Positions 25,689 to 33,854 of a stretch of 64,000 nt of DNA are shown here, piece after piece (position 1 is the stretch's first letter; the number at the start of each line of letters is the position of its first letter). The DNA is from Streptomyces alboflavus (GTDB lineage Bacteria; Actinomycetota; Actinomycetes; Streptomycetales; Streptomycetaceae): NCBI RefSeq assembly GCF_000716675.1, contig NZ_JNXT01000036.1, positions 1 through 64,000 on the forward strand, read 5' to 3'. A model generated the notes under the pieces. It was not told the DNA's origin. It searched no databases and worked only from the letters and a program-made list of their open reading frames with translations. The position numbers were made by a program, and so were the translations under genes.

Positions 25689-26726
25689 CTCCACGACCTG
25701 GCCGTCGCCGACGGGGATCCGACGCCGCTCACCGACCCCACGCAGGCCGCAGAGTTGGCGTCGCAACTCGGAGACGACCGGACCGGCGGCACGTACTACA
25801 AGGACGGACGCCTCGTAGTCGCGGTCACCGACCCGGCAGCCGCGCAAACCGTCCGGGATGCGGGTGGAATCCCGAGGCTCGTGACCCGTAGTGCAGCCGA
25901 ACTCACCTCCATCCAGAGGGAGCTCGACGAGTTGGCCGGAATTCCCAACACGGCCTGGGGTGTCGAGGCGAGCAGCAATCAGGTTTCTGTGGAGATCTTC
26001 GACGGTGTCTCCGCTGCCGACCGAGCGCGCATCGAACAGGTGGCGGAGGCGCACCCCGGTGCAGTGCGCATCGACAGGCTCGACGGCAAGATGGAGACCG
26101 CCACCACCCTCCGCGGCGCCAATGGGATCACCTCCAACGGCTCGGTCTGCAGCGCCGCGTTCAACACCAAGAACTCATCGGGGAAGGTGTACACGCTCAC
26201 GGCCGGGCACTGCGTACCTGGTACCGGCAACGTGTGGCGCGTCGCGCACGACAGCACCCGCATCGGCACGCAGACCGCGTACCGAGCCCAGGGCGGCGAT
26301 GCCAATCGTGGAGCGGACTGGGCGACCATCAAGAAGGACAACGCGAACCTCACCACGCACGGGACTGTGAGGTACTGGGGCGGCGTCTACAAGCAGATCG
26401 ACAACTCCCGGTTCGCGGCTGAGAACGAAGACGCAGACCGGATCGGACGCACCAGTCAGGACAAGGTCGGCCACATAACCAAGACCAGTGTCACCGTCAC
26501 TTACGACGACGGAACCACGATGTACAACATGTACGAGTCCAGCCACTGCGCCAAGCGCGGCGACAGCGGAGGGCCTCTCCTCCACGGTAAGACGGCCCTC
26601 GGCATCGTTTCCGGTGGCAACCACGTAGACGAGCCCTGTGGGGACTCCGACGGGCAGGACGACCGCCGTACCATCTCCACGAAGGTGCAACTGGTGTTGA
26701 ACGAGCGCGGCCTCCGCGTCTACTGA
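25689..26726 (+). pseudogene. streptogrisin-like S1 protease lacking its 5' end
   Basis: Trypsin-fold protease of the streptogrisin/alpha-lytic type. The catalytic triad is intact: TAGHC (His), GADWATI (Asp), KRGDSGGPLL (Ser). Pro-domain sequence is readable from LAVADGDPTPLTDPTQAAEL at 25695, before the first ATG at 25755, back to an in-frame TAG at 25686-25688. Signal peptide and first part of the pro-domain are missing in all frames, so the product cannot be exported normally. It is called a pseudogene. The alternative is a cytoplasmic short form from 25755, which would be unlikely to fold without its full pro-region. Confidence 0.75.
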
Positions 26727-26826
26727 CGCGTTTCCTCCACTGCTGTCGCAGCCGGTGAACCCATCCAGGGCCAACTACGTCCGAGGGGTGTCACTGTCGT
26801 CACACCGTCGTGTTCCGGAGGTCGAA

Positions 26827-27720
26827 ATGCGTATCAGGGCGTCCCGCACCACGGTCCTGCTTGCCTTGGTGGCCGCGTCCGTCACTGTGGCGGGCACTCT
26901 CTCCGGTTGCGGCAGCGAGAAGAAGGAGGCCGCCGACGGCTCGGAGGTCGGGGACCGCGCCCGGCAGGTCGCTGCGGCATGGGACGGGTCTAACGCCGCC
27001 GGGGCATGGCAACACGGCTACTTCCCCATGGGGGAGGCCGTCCAACTGCCGAAGGGCGGCCTACGCGGCCACGCCGATCAGCGGGCCTATCGAAACGAGA
27101 CGTACATTCTGCGAGGCGAGTTGCCCGCCACCGCACCGAAGGGCGGTCGGGTGACCTGGGCGAACGGCGGATCGCTCACACGCCCTCTGGCAGAGGCGGA
27201 CAAGGCGTACAAGGCTCTGGCCCGCGCCCGCGTCGACGGACCACACCTCACCGTGACCGGGGCGAAGCTGGGCAGGATGACGCTGCCGACCAGCCGCGGG
27301 CCGGCGAAGGTTCCTGCCTGGCTCTTCACCCTGGAAGGCTACGACTCTCCCCTCAAGAGAGCCGCTGCCATCCCGTCGAAGCTTCCCGCTCCGCCGGTCG
27401 AACCAGTCCGTGACCTCCCCGGCGGCCCGCTCGACCAACTGGTCCGGATTGCGGCTGACCGCCGCGCGGTGACTGTGGTCGCCCTTCACGGCGCCTGCGA
27501 CGACGGGCCCAAAGTCGACGTGCTGGAAACGCGCGGCAGCGTAGTCCTGTCGGCCTCCGTCAAGAACCCGGAGGAGGGCGACTGCACCAAACAGGCGAAG
27601 AAGAGGCGGGTGACGGTGCGGCTGGAGCGCCCTCTGGGCGACCGCGTTCTGCTCGATGCGCACACGGGTCGACCGTTGGCGTACGGGCAGCCGCAGGGGC
27701 CTTCGCCCAGTTGGAGCTGA
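26827..27720 (+). CDS. lipoprotein of unknown function
   Basis: A 297-residue lipoprotein. A basic start and hydrophobic stretch end in the lipobox LSGC at Cys28, followed by an acidic/Lys linker. The mature domain has two further Cys (HGACDDG, GDCTKQ) and ends in a Pro/Ser tail. No domain is recognised. GGAGG at 26818-26822 supports ATG 26827. It lies 100 bases after the truncated protease and converges with the DUF397 gene. Confidence 0.8.
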   Translation: MRIRASRTTVLLALVAASVTVAGTLSGCGSEKKEAADGSEVGDRARQVAAAWDGSNAAGAWQHGYFPMGEAVQLPKGGLRGHADQRAYRNETYILRGELPATAPKGGRVTWANGGSLTRPLAEADKAYKALARARVDGPHLTVTGAKLGRMTLPTSRGPAKVPAWLFTLEGYDSPLKRAAAIPSKLPAPPVEPVRDLPGGPLDQLVRIAADRRAVTVVALHGACDDGPKVDVLETRGSVVLSASVKNPEEGDCTKQAKKRRVTVRLERPLGDRVLLDAHTGRPLAYGQPQGPSPSWS

Positions 27721-27738
27721 GCGTTTCCAGTACATCGC

Positions 27739-27999
27739 TCAGGTGAGACGTCTTTGCGCGGAGAGGAAGGCGGTCCAGGTGGCCCGCCCTATGCGGAGGA
27801 TCGGACCGGTTGGGTTCTTGGAGTCGCGTATGTGGACGGCGGCGGTCGCGTCGAGGGTGGGGCAGGGGGCCACTTCCACGCACTCGCCGCCCTGCTCACT
27901 GCTGTAGGACGACTTGGCCCAGGCGAGGGCCACCTCCAAGCACTCCCCGCCTTGGCTGCCGCTGTAGCTGCTCTTGAACCAGTTCAGGTCAGTGCTCAT
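27739..27999 (-). CDS. DUF397 protein with duplicated N-terminal motif
   Basis: An 86-residue DUF397 protein, the small partner of Scr1-type HTH regulators (for example BldB-like pairs). It carries the family motif twice, WFKSSYSGSQGGECLEVA then WAKSSYSSEQGGECVEVA, before the usual end RDSKNPTGPILRIGRATW. Ordinary members have one copy. Its ATG overlaps the stop of the upstream HTH gene (ATGA, 27996-27999), so the two are coupled. It may antagonise the HTH protein. Confidence 0.85.
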   Translation of the reverse strand: MSTDLNWFKSSYSGSQGGECLEVALAWAKSSYSSEQGGECVEVAPCPTLDATAAVHIRDSKNPTGPILRIGRATWTAFLSAQRRLT

Positions 28000-28808
28000 A
28001 GGGCCTTTGCCACCTGCTCGATGAATTTGGCGGACTCTTCGGGGCTGAGAGCCTGAGCTCGCAGAATGCCATAGCGTGCGAACAAGTTGCCGAGCTCAGG
28101 GTGTTCGCTGACGAAGTACCCGCCACTCGGCCCCTCGACGTATGCGAGTTGGTTGCGCTCGGAGGTCTCCAGCAGAATCATCGGCCCGTCCAGCCCGGCG
28201 TGCTCCTCACGCTTGTGCGGCATCACCTGAATCTCGACATTGCGCCTGTGGCCAACATCGAGCAGATTCTCCAACTGCCCTTTGAGTGCCTGTCGGCCGC
28301 CGAGCGGCCGAGTCAGCGTGATCTCCTCCAGCACGAAGCCGACGATTGGTGCGGGCTTACGCCACAGAACCTGCTGACGCTCAAGTCGGGCCGCAACGCG
28401 CGCTTCGATCTCGTCGTCCTCCATGGGCGGGCAGTGGGTGCCGAAGATCGCACGCGCGTAGTCCTCGGTCTGGAGAAGCCCCGAGATCACGTGGTTCGCG
28501 TACATGTAGATGGCGACCGCCCTTGCCTCCTCCTCGGCGTACTCCTCGAACCACGCAGGGAACCGGCTGGCCTTCAGGTTCGCGCCCGCGGCCAAGAGTG
28601 CACCCTGTGCACCCAGCACGTCGTCCGCGATCTCCACGAACTGCCCCTTGGGCGCCCGCTCTCCCCGCTCCACCATGGCCACTTGGGACTTGGAGTACTT
28701 CACGTATGCCCCCAGGCTGTCCTGGGTCATCCCGGCCCGCTCCCGGAAGAAGCGCAGCAACGCGCCGAACATCTTGAGGTTCCCCGACCCTCGTTCACCG
28801 GAGTGCAC
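27996..28808 (-). CDS. Scr1-family HTH regulator
   Basis: A 270-residue regulator. An N-terminal XRE HTH (FRERAGMTQDSLGAYVKYSK) is followed by the long Scr1-type ligand region with the signatures WFEEYAEEEARAV, YANHVISGLLQTEDYARAI and VLEEITLTRPLGG. GTG 28808 was chosen because GAGGAGG ends five bases upstream; a GTG at 28847 would give a non-conserved extension. It forms a coupled pair with the DUF397 gene. Such pairs modulate Streptomyces development and antibiotic onset, but the targets of this one are unknown. Confidence 0.87.
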   Translation of the reverse strand: MHSGERGSGNLKMFGALLRFFRERAGMTQDSLGAYVKYSKSQVAMVERGERAPKGQFVEIADDVLGAQGALLAAGANLKASRFPAWFEEYAEEEARAVAIYMYANHVISGLLQTEDYARAIFGTHCPPMEDDEIEARVAARLERQQVLWRKPAPIVGFVLEEITLTRPLGGRQALKGQLENLLDVGHRRNVEIQVMPHKREEHAGLDGPMILLETSERNQLAYVEGPSGGYFVSEHPELGNLFARYGILRAQALSPEESAKFIEQVAKAL

Positions 28809-28845
28809 AGCGACCTCCTCAGGTGCACAACACAGCACAGCCTCC

Positions 28846-28858
28846 ACCAGGCCCTGGT
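28846..28858. promoter_or_regulatory. perfect 13-bp palindrome in divergent promoter
   Basis: ACCAGG-C-CCTGGT lies between the Scr1-type regulator and the divergent hypothetical gene, in a position that could serve autoregulation. Confidence 0.35.
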
Positions 28859-28891
28859 CACAGTATGTGAGCGCCCGTGATCATGTGCTCC

Positions 28892-29311
28892 ATGAACCTG
28901 GAAAATCCCCCCACCCTCGTCCACCCCTGGATCCCGGCCCACGGCCACGCCCTGCGCCACACCGGCGTCCTCTTCGACGCGATCCGGATCCCCGGCGAAC
29001 TGGGCGACCAAGTCGCGTACGAACTGATCCAGTTCACCGACTTCAAGGCGGGCCCGATCATCCGCGAGACGGCGGGCGCCCGGAACATGTACTTCGTCCT
29101 GCGCGCGGGCACAGCCGCCCTGCACGTCTGGCGAGGTGGCGCCCGCGCGCTGGGCCGCGACGGCCGGGGCGTCGCCTTCGTCGGCGTACCCGCCCTGGAC
29201 GGCAACACCTGGCCACTTGACTGGCGCTCGCTGCCGACCTGGGAAGCGCCGTTCGTGGAGGGGGAGTTGCTGCAACAAATGGTGGATCGGGTGTTGGCTA
29301 CGGTACGGTGA
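28892..29311 (+). CDS. hypothetical Streptomyces protein
   Basis: About 139 residues starting MNLENPPTLVHPWIPAHGHA; alternative starts are GTG 28877 and ATG 28883. The pattern (VLFDAIRIPGELGDQVAYEL, then NMYFVLRAGTAALHVW, ending LLQQMVDRVLATVR) recalls small actinobacterial accessory proteins found near Scr1-type regulators. No catalytic motif can be named. It is divergent from the HTH gene and 31 bases before the winged-helix-like gene, so those two may be co-transcribed. Confidence 0.65.
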   Translation: MNLENPPTLVHPWIPAHGHALRHTGVLFDAIRIPGELGDQVAYELIQFTDFKAGPIIRETAGARNMYFVLRAGTAALHVWRGGARALGRDGRGVAFVGVPALDGNTWPLDWRSLPTWEAPFVEGELLQQMVDRVLATVR

Positions 29312-29342
29312 CCGCGCAATCACGCTCTGTGCGGTAGCGCGC

Positions 29343-30254
29343 ATGGAGCGGTCCCCGGAGGTGCTAGCAACACCGCCCGAGGACCTACACCACCGAGTGG
29401 ATCTGGAGTCCATCGGGATGCTTCGGCATGCTATCGCGCCCTTGCGGCGCTACACGAAGGCCAAGCGACTCCTCGCCGACGGCGGCTACTTGCACGAGTG
29501 GCGGTGGCAAGGCGAGCGGGGGCGCTGGATCACGGAACAGTTGCTGGCGAACGTCACCCTCACGCGTGAGGAGGCGGGGGTGGTTCGGGAGGGAGGTTGC
29601 CCGGAGATCCAGGAGATCCAGGAGATCCCGGCGCCCCCGGATCCGCCGGTGTCGCCGGTGTCGCCGAGTGCGCGGCGACGGACGGTCGGTCGGCCGAGGG
29701 GTCGGGAAGTCGGTGGCTCTTACCCGGACAAGAACGTGGGGGAAGAACCTTCCCCCCTCCCACCCGAACCCGGTCCCGAACCTGAACCTGACCCTGAACC
29801 TGAAGCGCAGGCCGAGCCGGAAGTCGCCGAAGCCGAGCGGGTGTTGCTGTCGCTGCGGCACGTCAGCCAGGAGCTGCTGCTCGGGGTGCGGGAGGCCAGA
29901 GGGCTCGCGGACCAGGCGGCGGAGTGGCTGCGTCGGGGTGTGTCGGCGGCCGAGCTGCGGCTCGCGCTGACGGCCGGGTTACCTGCGGAGGGCGTGCGGT
30001 CGGCCGCCGGGTTCGTACGTCATCGGCTGGAGCGGAAGCTTCCGGCGGCGGTGGAGGTGGCGGCCGCGCCCGGGGCGGGAGTTGGGGTGCTGGTGACGTG
30101 CGAGGGGCCCGGGGATGAGCACGTGTTCCGACGGGTGGGGGAGGAGCGGGAGTGCGGGCGGTGTCGGGTGGGGGCGGCAGCGGGACAGGTGGGGGTTGTG
30201 AGGGGGGTGGTGTGGAGGGAGCGGGTTGCGGGGCTGGTCGGGGGTGTGGGGTGA
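29343..30254 (+). CDS. winged-helix-like regulatory protein with TTA codon
   Basis: A 303-residue protein. The N-terminal RRYTKAKRLLADGGYLHEW followed by RGRWITEQLLANVTLTREE looks like the recognition helix and wing of Streptomyces HTH proteins related to plasmid replication or MarR domains. A Pro/Glu-rich spacer follows, then an alpha-helical C-terminal module (LADQAAEWLRRGVSAAELRL, LTAGLP) and a Cys pair at the end. The usual N-terminal helices appear to be missing, so it may be shortened. Codon 213 is TTA (29979-29981), making it bldA-dependent. Role unknown. Confidence 0.6.
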   Translation: MERSPEVLATPPEDLHHRVDLESIGMLRHAIAPLRRYTKAKRLLADGGYLHEWRWQGERGRWITEQLLANVTLTREEAGVVREGGCPEIQEIQEIPAPPDPPVSPVSPSARRRTVGRPRGREVGGSYPDKNVGEEPSPLPPEPGPEPEPDPEPEAQAEPEVAEAERVLLSLRHVSQELLLGVREARGLADQAAEWLRRGVSAAELRLALTAGLPAEGVRSAAGFVRHRLERKLPAAVEVAAAPGAGVGVLVTCEGPGDEHVFRRVGEERECGRCRVGAAAGQVGVVRGVVWRERVAGLVGGVG

Positions 30255-30258
30255 GGGA

Positions 30259-31989
30259 TCAGTCCGGGGCGCTGTTGGTGAACTGGCTGCGGAGGGCCTC
30301 CGCTTCATCCGTGCGCCCCGTGGCAGCCAGCAGGTTGGCGAGGCCGGGCGCGGCATAGGGGTTGCCTCGGTCGAGTGCCTGACGGTAGAGCGTTTCGGCT
30401 TCCTCGGCGCGATCGGTCAGTCTCAGGAGGAGCGCGAGGTTGGTCGTGGCAGTGAGGTCGCCCTTTTCGTGCTCCTGGCGACAGAGGGTTTCGGCTTCTT
30501 CGGTACGGCCGGTCTGCGCCAGGAGTACGGCGAGATTGGCCGTGGCGTAGAGATGGCCCTTTGCGTGGCCTTGGCGGTAGAGGGTTTCGGCTTCTTCAGT
30601 GCGGCCGGTCTCGTCCAGGAGTACGGCGAGGTTGACTGTGGCGTCGGGGTGGCCCTTCGCGTGGGCTTGGCGGTAGAGGGTTTCGGCTTCTTCGGCGCGG
30701 TCGGTCCCCTCCAGCAGGAGCGCGAGGTTGCACATGGCACGCCAGTCGCCCTTCTCGGCCAGTGGCCGCACGGCCGCCTCCGCGACCTGGAGCGCACCGC
30801 CCTGGTAGGCGCTCGTCGCGACGGCGAAGCGCTCGGCGTCATCGCCCGCGTACGCGAGCGCAGCCTCCCGTACCCAGTCCGGCACCGCCGCCTCCGCCCC
30901 GTCCACGAGATAGTCGAACGCCGACCACCACCCCTCCTTCACCGGCACCAACGGACTCGTCACCCCCAGCCGCACCCGCGAAGCCCACGCGAACGCCTCC
31001 TCGATCCCTTCCGGCCGCAGCACCGAACCACCCGCGTCCGCCAGGGACCGCTCGTGCACCTCCACCAGCAACCCTTGCGAGTACGGTCCTCGCAACCCAG
31101 CCCGCGACAGATCCACGGCCGCCGTCACGAGCGCCGCCCCACGCGCATGCCCGCACGCTCGGCGCGCACGCTGCCACTCCCGCAACAGCACCGGCCCGGC
31201 CGCCATGTACTCGGCGATTCCGTACGTCCCGTGGCGCGCGACCGCATCCGCGATCCGCGAGTCGTCACTGTCCCGGGCGCGGGACAACTCTCCCTCGCTC
31301 CATAGCCGCTCCAGGTCGACCGCCTCGGCCTTCCTCAGTACCCGAGCCCCCAGCCCGGCCCAACTCTGCGTGGCGCCCCCGGCATCGGCGCCGCCGTCCT
31401 CGCCCACACTGAACGTCTCGTACGGCTTCAGCCGCATCGTCGCCACCACCGGCACCCGCAGCCGTACGAACTCCGCGAGCACCTCCGGTTCAAGCCCCTC
31501 CGGCCCGAGGTACTGCTCCAGGTCGTCCAGCCACACCACGCACCGCAGATCCCCGTGATCCCCGGAGCCCTCCAGCACCTCCGGAGCAGGCCGCAGCTTC
31601 GCGCCCACCGGGGGCGCCAACACCCGGTACCCCGGCAGGAGTTCCCGCACCGCCTCGAACGCCGCCCGCGTCTTCCCCGCCGTGGAATCCCCTACCACCA
31701 GTACGAGGCCGCCGTCCTCCGCCGCCTCCTGGATCCGCTCCCGCAACTCCCCGTCGACGTCCCGCGCGACGTACGGCGGCAACTTGCTGCCGTCCTCGCC
31801 GGGCCGCGCCCGATGCGCCCCGGCGTCCAGGGCGTCCCAGTCGCGGGCGACCGGCCAGCGGTCGGGGTCCTGCAAGTACCGCTGCTGCGGCGCCCCCGCC
31901 CGTTCCCCGCCGAACGTGACGGACCCGATCGACTGCGCCTGGATGACGTCGCGCTGCTCGCCGCCGGAGATGTGGTTGTCGCCCGTCAT
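30259..31989 (-). CDS. P-loop NTPase with leader peptide and 32-residue repeats
   Basis: A 576-residue protein. The first 28 residues (TGDNHISGGEQRDVIQAQSI) match the ISGG...VIQA leader seen on many actinobacterial conflict and STAND-type proteins. Walker A is GDSTAGKT (100-107) and Walker B VVWLDDLE (151-158). The rest of the NTPase region runs to about 400. The C-terminus has five TPR-like units of exactly 32 residues (EEAETLYRQ ... NLAVLL), one residue pair short of a classical TPR, encoded by 96-base repeats. The layout suggests a signal-transduction ATPase, possibly in defence. Its stop is four bases from the stop of the convergent winged-helix-like gene. Confidence 0.65.
   Translation of the reverse strand: MTGDNHISGGEQRDVIQAQSIGSVTFGGERAGAPQQRYLQDPDRWPVARDWDALDAGAHRARPGEDGSKLPPYVARDVDGELRERIQEAAEDGGLVLVVGDSTAGKTRAAFEAVRELLPGYRVLAPPVGAKLRPAPEVLEGSGDHGDLRCVVWLDDLEQYLGPEGLEPEVLAEFVRLRVPVVATMRLKPYETFSVGEDGGADAGGATQSWAGLGARVLRKAEAVDLERLWSEGELSRARDSDDSRIADAVARHGTYGIAEYMAAGPVLLREWQRARRACGHARGAALVTAAVDLSRAGLRGPYSQGLLVEVHERSLADAGGSVLRPEGIEEAFAWASRVRLGVTSPLVPVKEGWWSAFDYLVDGAEAAVPDWVREAALAYAGDDAERFAVATSAYQGGALQVAEAAVRPLAEKGDWRAMCNLALLLEGTDRAEEAETLYRQAHAKGHPDATVNLAVLLDETGRTEEAETLYRQGHAKGHLYATANLAVLLAQTGRTEEAETLCRQEHEKGDLTATTNLALLLRLTDRAEEAETLYRQALDRGNPYAAPGLANLLAATGRTDEAEALRSQFTNSAPD
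30389..30772. repeat. 96-bp tandem coding repeats
   Basis: Four clear copies of the same segment begin at 30389, 30485, 30581 and 30677 (marker AGGGTTTCGGCTTCTTC or AGCGTTTCGGCTTCC), each exactly 96 bases apart, with a diverged fifth. They encode the TPR-like units of the NTPase. Confidence 0.85.
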
Positions 31990-32057
31990 GCCTACCTACG
32001 GTAGTCGGGGAGGCGTGCCCAACTTCCCTGTTCCGGTAGGAGATTCGGGCTGGTGGT

Positions 32058-32897
32058 TCAGTCGGTCGTGAAGTCGGCCATGTGGTCGGCGGCCCATGTC
32101 GTGAACGGGCGTGCCGGGTGGCCCGTCAGCTCCTCGACCGTGGAGGTCAGGGCTACCGGCTTGCCGTCGTTGGACTCCCACCAGTTCAGGAGCGCGTCCG
32201 CGTACTTGCCGGGGATGTACTCTGCCATTTCCTCCTTCCACTCCTCGCGTGTGACCCGCTTGATCGAGGCCGGGCGGCCCGTGACCGTGGAGAGCTGGTC
32301 GATCTGCTCGGTGAACGACAGCGACTCGGGGCCACTCAGGGTGAACGTGCCGCCATGGTGCCGGAGTTCCCGGATGACGGCTCGGGCCGCCTCCGCCACG
32401 TCCAGCTCGTGGATCGGGTCGTTGTGCGCGTCCGGGAACGGCAGGCTCACCGGGCGGCCGGCCTTGATGGGCCACGCCCAGGCTGAGGCGTTCGAGGCGA
32501 AGGAGCCCGGGCGGAGAATCGTCGTGGTGATCCCGGACGCCAACAGGGCGTTCTCCACGGTCAGGTGGGACGCGGCGAGCGGGTCGTCCTCGGGGGCGGG
32601 GCCGAGGACGCTCGACGAGGACAGCAGGACGATGTGCTCGACTCCGGCCTGTTCGGCGTGGGTGACGAAGTCGGTGACGCGGTCGGGGGAGGCGTAGAGG
32701 AAGACCGTCTTCACGCCGGTCAGGGCGGCGGGGAAGTCGGCCGGGTCGGTGAGGGCGAGGCGGGTCGTGGGGACTCCGGAGGGCGGGGCGAGGTCGTCGG
32801 GGTGGGCCGAGCCGAGGCGCAGGGGGAGGCCGTCGGCGTGGAGGAGGGCGGTGAGGCGGGTGGCTACGGCGCCGCGGGCGCCGGTGATGAGGATCAT
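32058..32897 (-). CDS. NmrA-like NAD(P)-binding oxidoreductase
   Basis: A 279-residue Rossmann protein of the NmrA/atypical SDR group, akin to YtfG quinone reductases. The dinucleotide site is MILITGARGAVATRL; HIVLLSSSSVLG and TILRPGSFASNA are conserved downstream blocks. The Tyr of classical SDRs is not evident. It probably reduces quinones or senses NADP(H). It is divergent from a TetR gene with a cluster of palindromes between them, so it is the likely target. Confidence 0.87.
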   Translation of the reverse strand: MILITGARGAVATRLTALLHADGLPLRLGSAHPDDLAPPSGVPTTRLALTDPADFPAALTGVKTVFLYASPDRVTDFVTHAEQAGVEHIVLLSSSSVLGPAPEDDPLAASHLTVENALLASGITTTILRPGSFASNASAWAWPIKAGRPVSLPFPDAHNDPIHELDVAEAARAVIRELRHHGGTFTLSGPESLSFTEQIDQLSTVTGRPASIKRVTREEWKEEMAEYIPGKYADALLNWWESNDGKPVALTSTVEELTGHPARPFTTWAADHMADFTTD

Positions 32898-33091
32898 GGG
32901 GGATGGTTCCTTTGGGGTGGTGAGGGCTGAGTGGGCCGGGCAGGCCGGGCTGGGCCTGGGTGGGCCGAGCGGGCCGGGCCGGGCAGGCGAGTCGGGCGGG
33001 CCGGTGGCCCAGGCGGGCCGGTGGCCGGGGCGGGCCGTGAGGCCGACGAGTGCCTTGGTCGTCGTACCGCCGCCAGGAAACCGTGACGATT

Positions 33092-33168
33092 GCCGTTCGT
33101 CACGAACGGCGTTCGTTGTCGTGCCTCCAAGCTAGGTAACGAACGCTGTTCGTGTCAAACGGCGTTCG
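33092..33168. promoter_or_regulatory. cluster of TetR-type palindromes
   Basis: Alternating half-sites of CGTTCGT and ACGAACG give a perfect 19-base palindrome centred on 33101, an overlapping perfect 15-base one centred on 33109, then ACGAAC-GCT-GTTCGT at 33139-33153 and a partial site near 33158-33168. They lie in the 291-base gap between the NmrA-like gene and the TetR gene. Confidence 0.65.
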
Positions 33169-33188
33169 CCCGCAGCTACGCTTCCCCC

Positions 33189-33854
33189 ATGACCACCCCG
33201 CCGACCAGCCGCCGCGCGCGCCCCGCCAAGGCCCCCCTGAGCCGCGACGTCATCGTGCGGACCGGCCTGGAGATCCTGGACCGCGACGGCCTGGACGCCC
33301 TGACGATGCGCCGCGTGGCCAAGGAACTCGACACCGGCCCGGCCTCGCTCTACGTCTACGTAGCCAATCGCGACGACCTCATGACGGCCATGCTGGACGC
33401 GGCCCTCGCGCAGGTCCCTGTCGCCGCGGAGGGCACCTGGCAGGAGCGGCTCCGGGCGCTGATGGCCGCCGCTACGGAGGCGATGAGCCGCCATGAGGGC
33501 CTGGCGGCCGTGGCCCTCGGGGCGATCCCCACCGGCGACAACGCGCTGCTCGTCCTGGATCGCATGCTCGCGCTGCTCAAGGAGGGCGGCCTGGACGACA
33601 CGACGGCCGGGTGGGCCGTGGACCTGCTCTTCCTCCACGTCGCCGCGGCGGCGGCCGAGCAGAGCGTGTACAACACCAAGGACATCGGCAAGGTGGACGC
33701 CATCACCGCGGCGGACCGCCGCTACGCGTCCCTTCCTGCCGACGAGTACCCCATGATCACCGCACTCCGCGCGTCCCTGTTCGCCCACGGCGACCGCGGC
33801 ACATGGCACCTGAACGTCCTGATCAACGGCATCCTTCACACGCCCGCGCGCTGA
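33189..33854 (+). CDS. TetR-family repressor
   Basis: A 221-residue TetR regulator with C-terminal region of the TetR_C/TetR_C_1 type. The HTH reads TMRRVAKELDTGPASLYVYV. An upstream in-frame ATG at 33090 would place the operators inside the gene, so ATG 33189 is preferred. It probably represses itself and the divergent NmrA-like oxidoreductase through the 33092-33168 palindromes. Its 3' end overlaps the convergent membrane-protein gene by 32 bases. Confidence 0.9.
   Translation: MTTPPTSRRARPAKAPLSRDVIVRTGLEILDRDGLDALTMRRVAKELDTGPASLYVYVANRDDLMTAMLDAALAQVPVAAEGTWQERLRALMAAATEAMSRHEGLAAVALGAIPTGDNALLVLDRMLALLKEGGLDDTTAGWAVDLLFLHVAAAAAEQSVYNTKDIGKVDAITAADRRYASLPADEYPMITALRASLFAHGDRGTWHLNVLINGILHTPAR

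Noticed and set aside
25755..26726. Protease read as an intact gene from ATG 25755
   Set aside because: Pro-domain homology continues upstream of that ATG to a stop at 25686, and no signal peptide exists in any frame.
25456..27999. Composite transposon flanked by DUF397 repeats
   Set aside because: The repeats are short gene fragments in direct orientation; no transposase, inverted ends or target duplication is visible.
30389..30772. Possible CRISPR array because of regular spacing
   Set aside because: The 96-base repeats are contiguous coding units without spacers and stay in frame.
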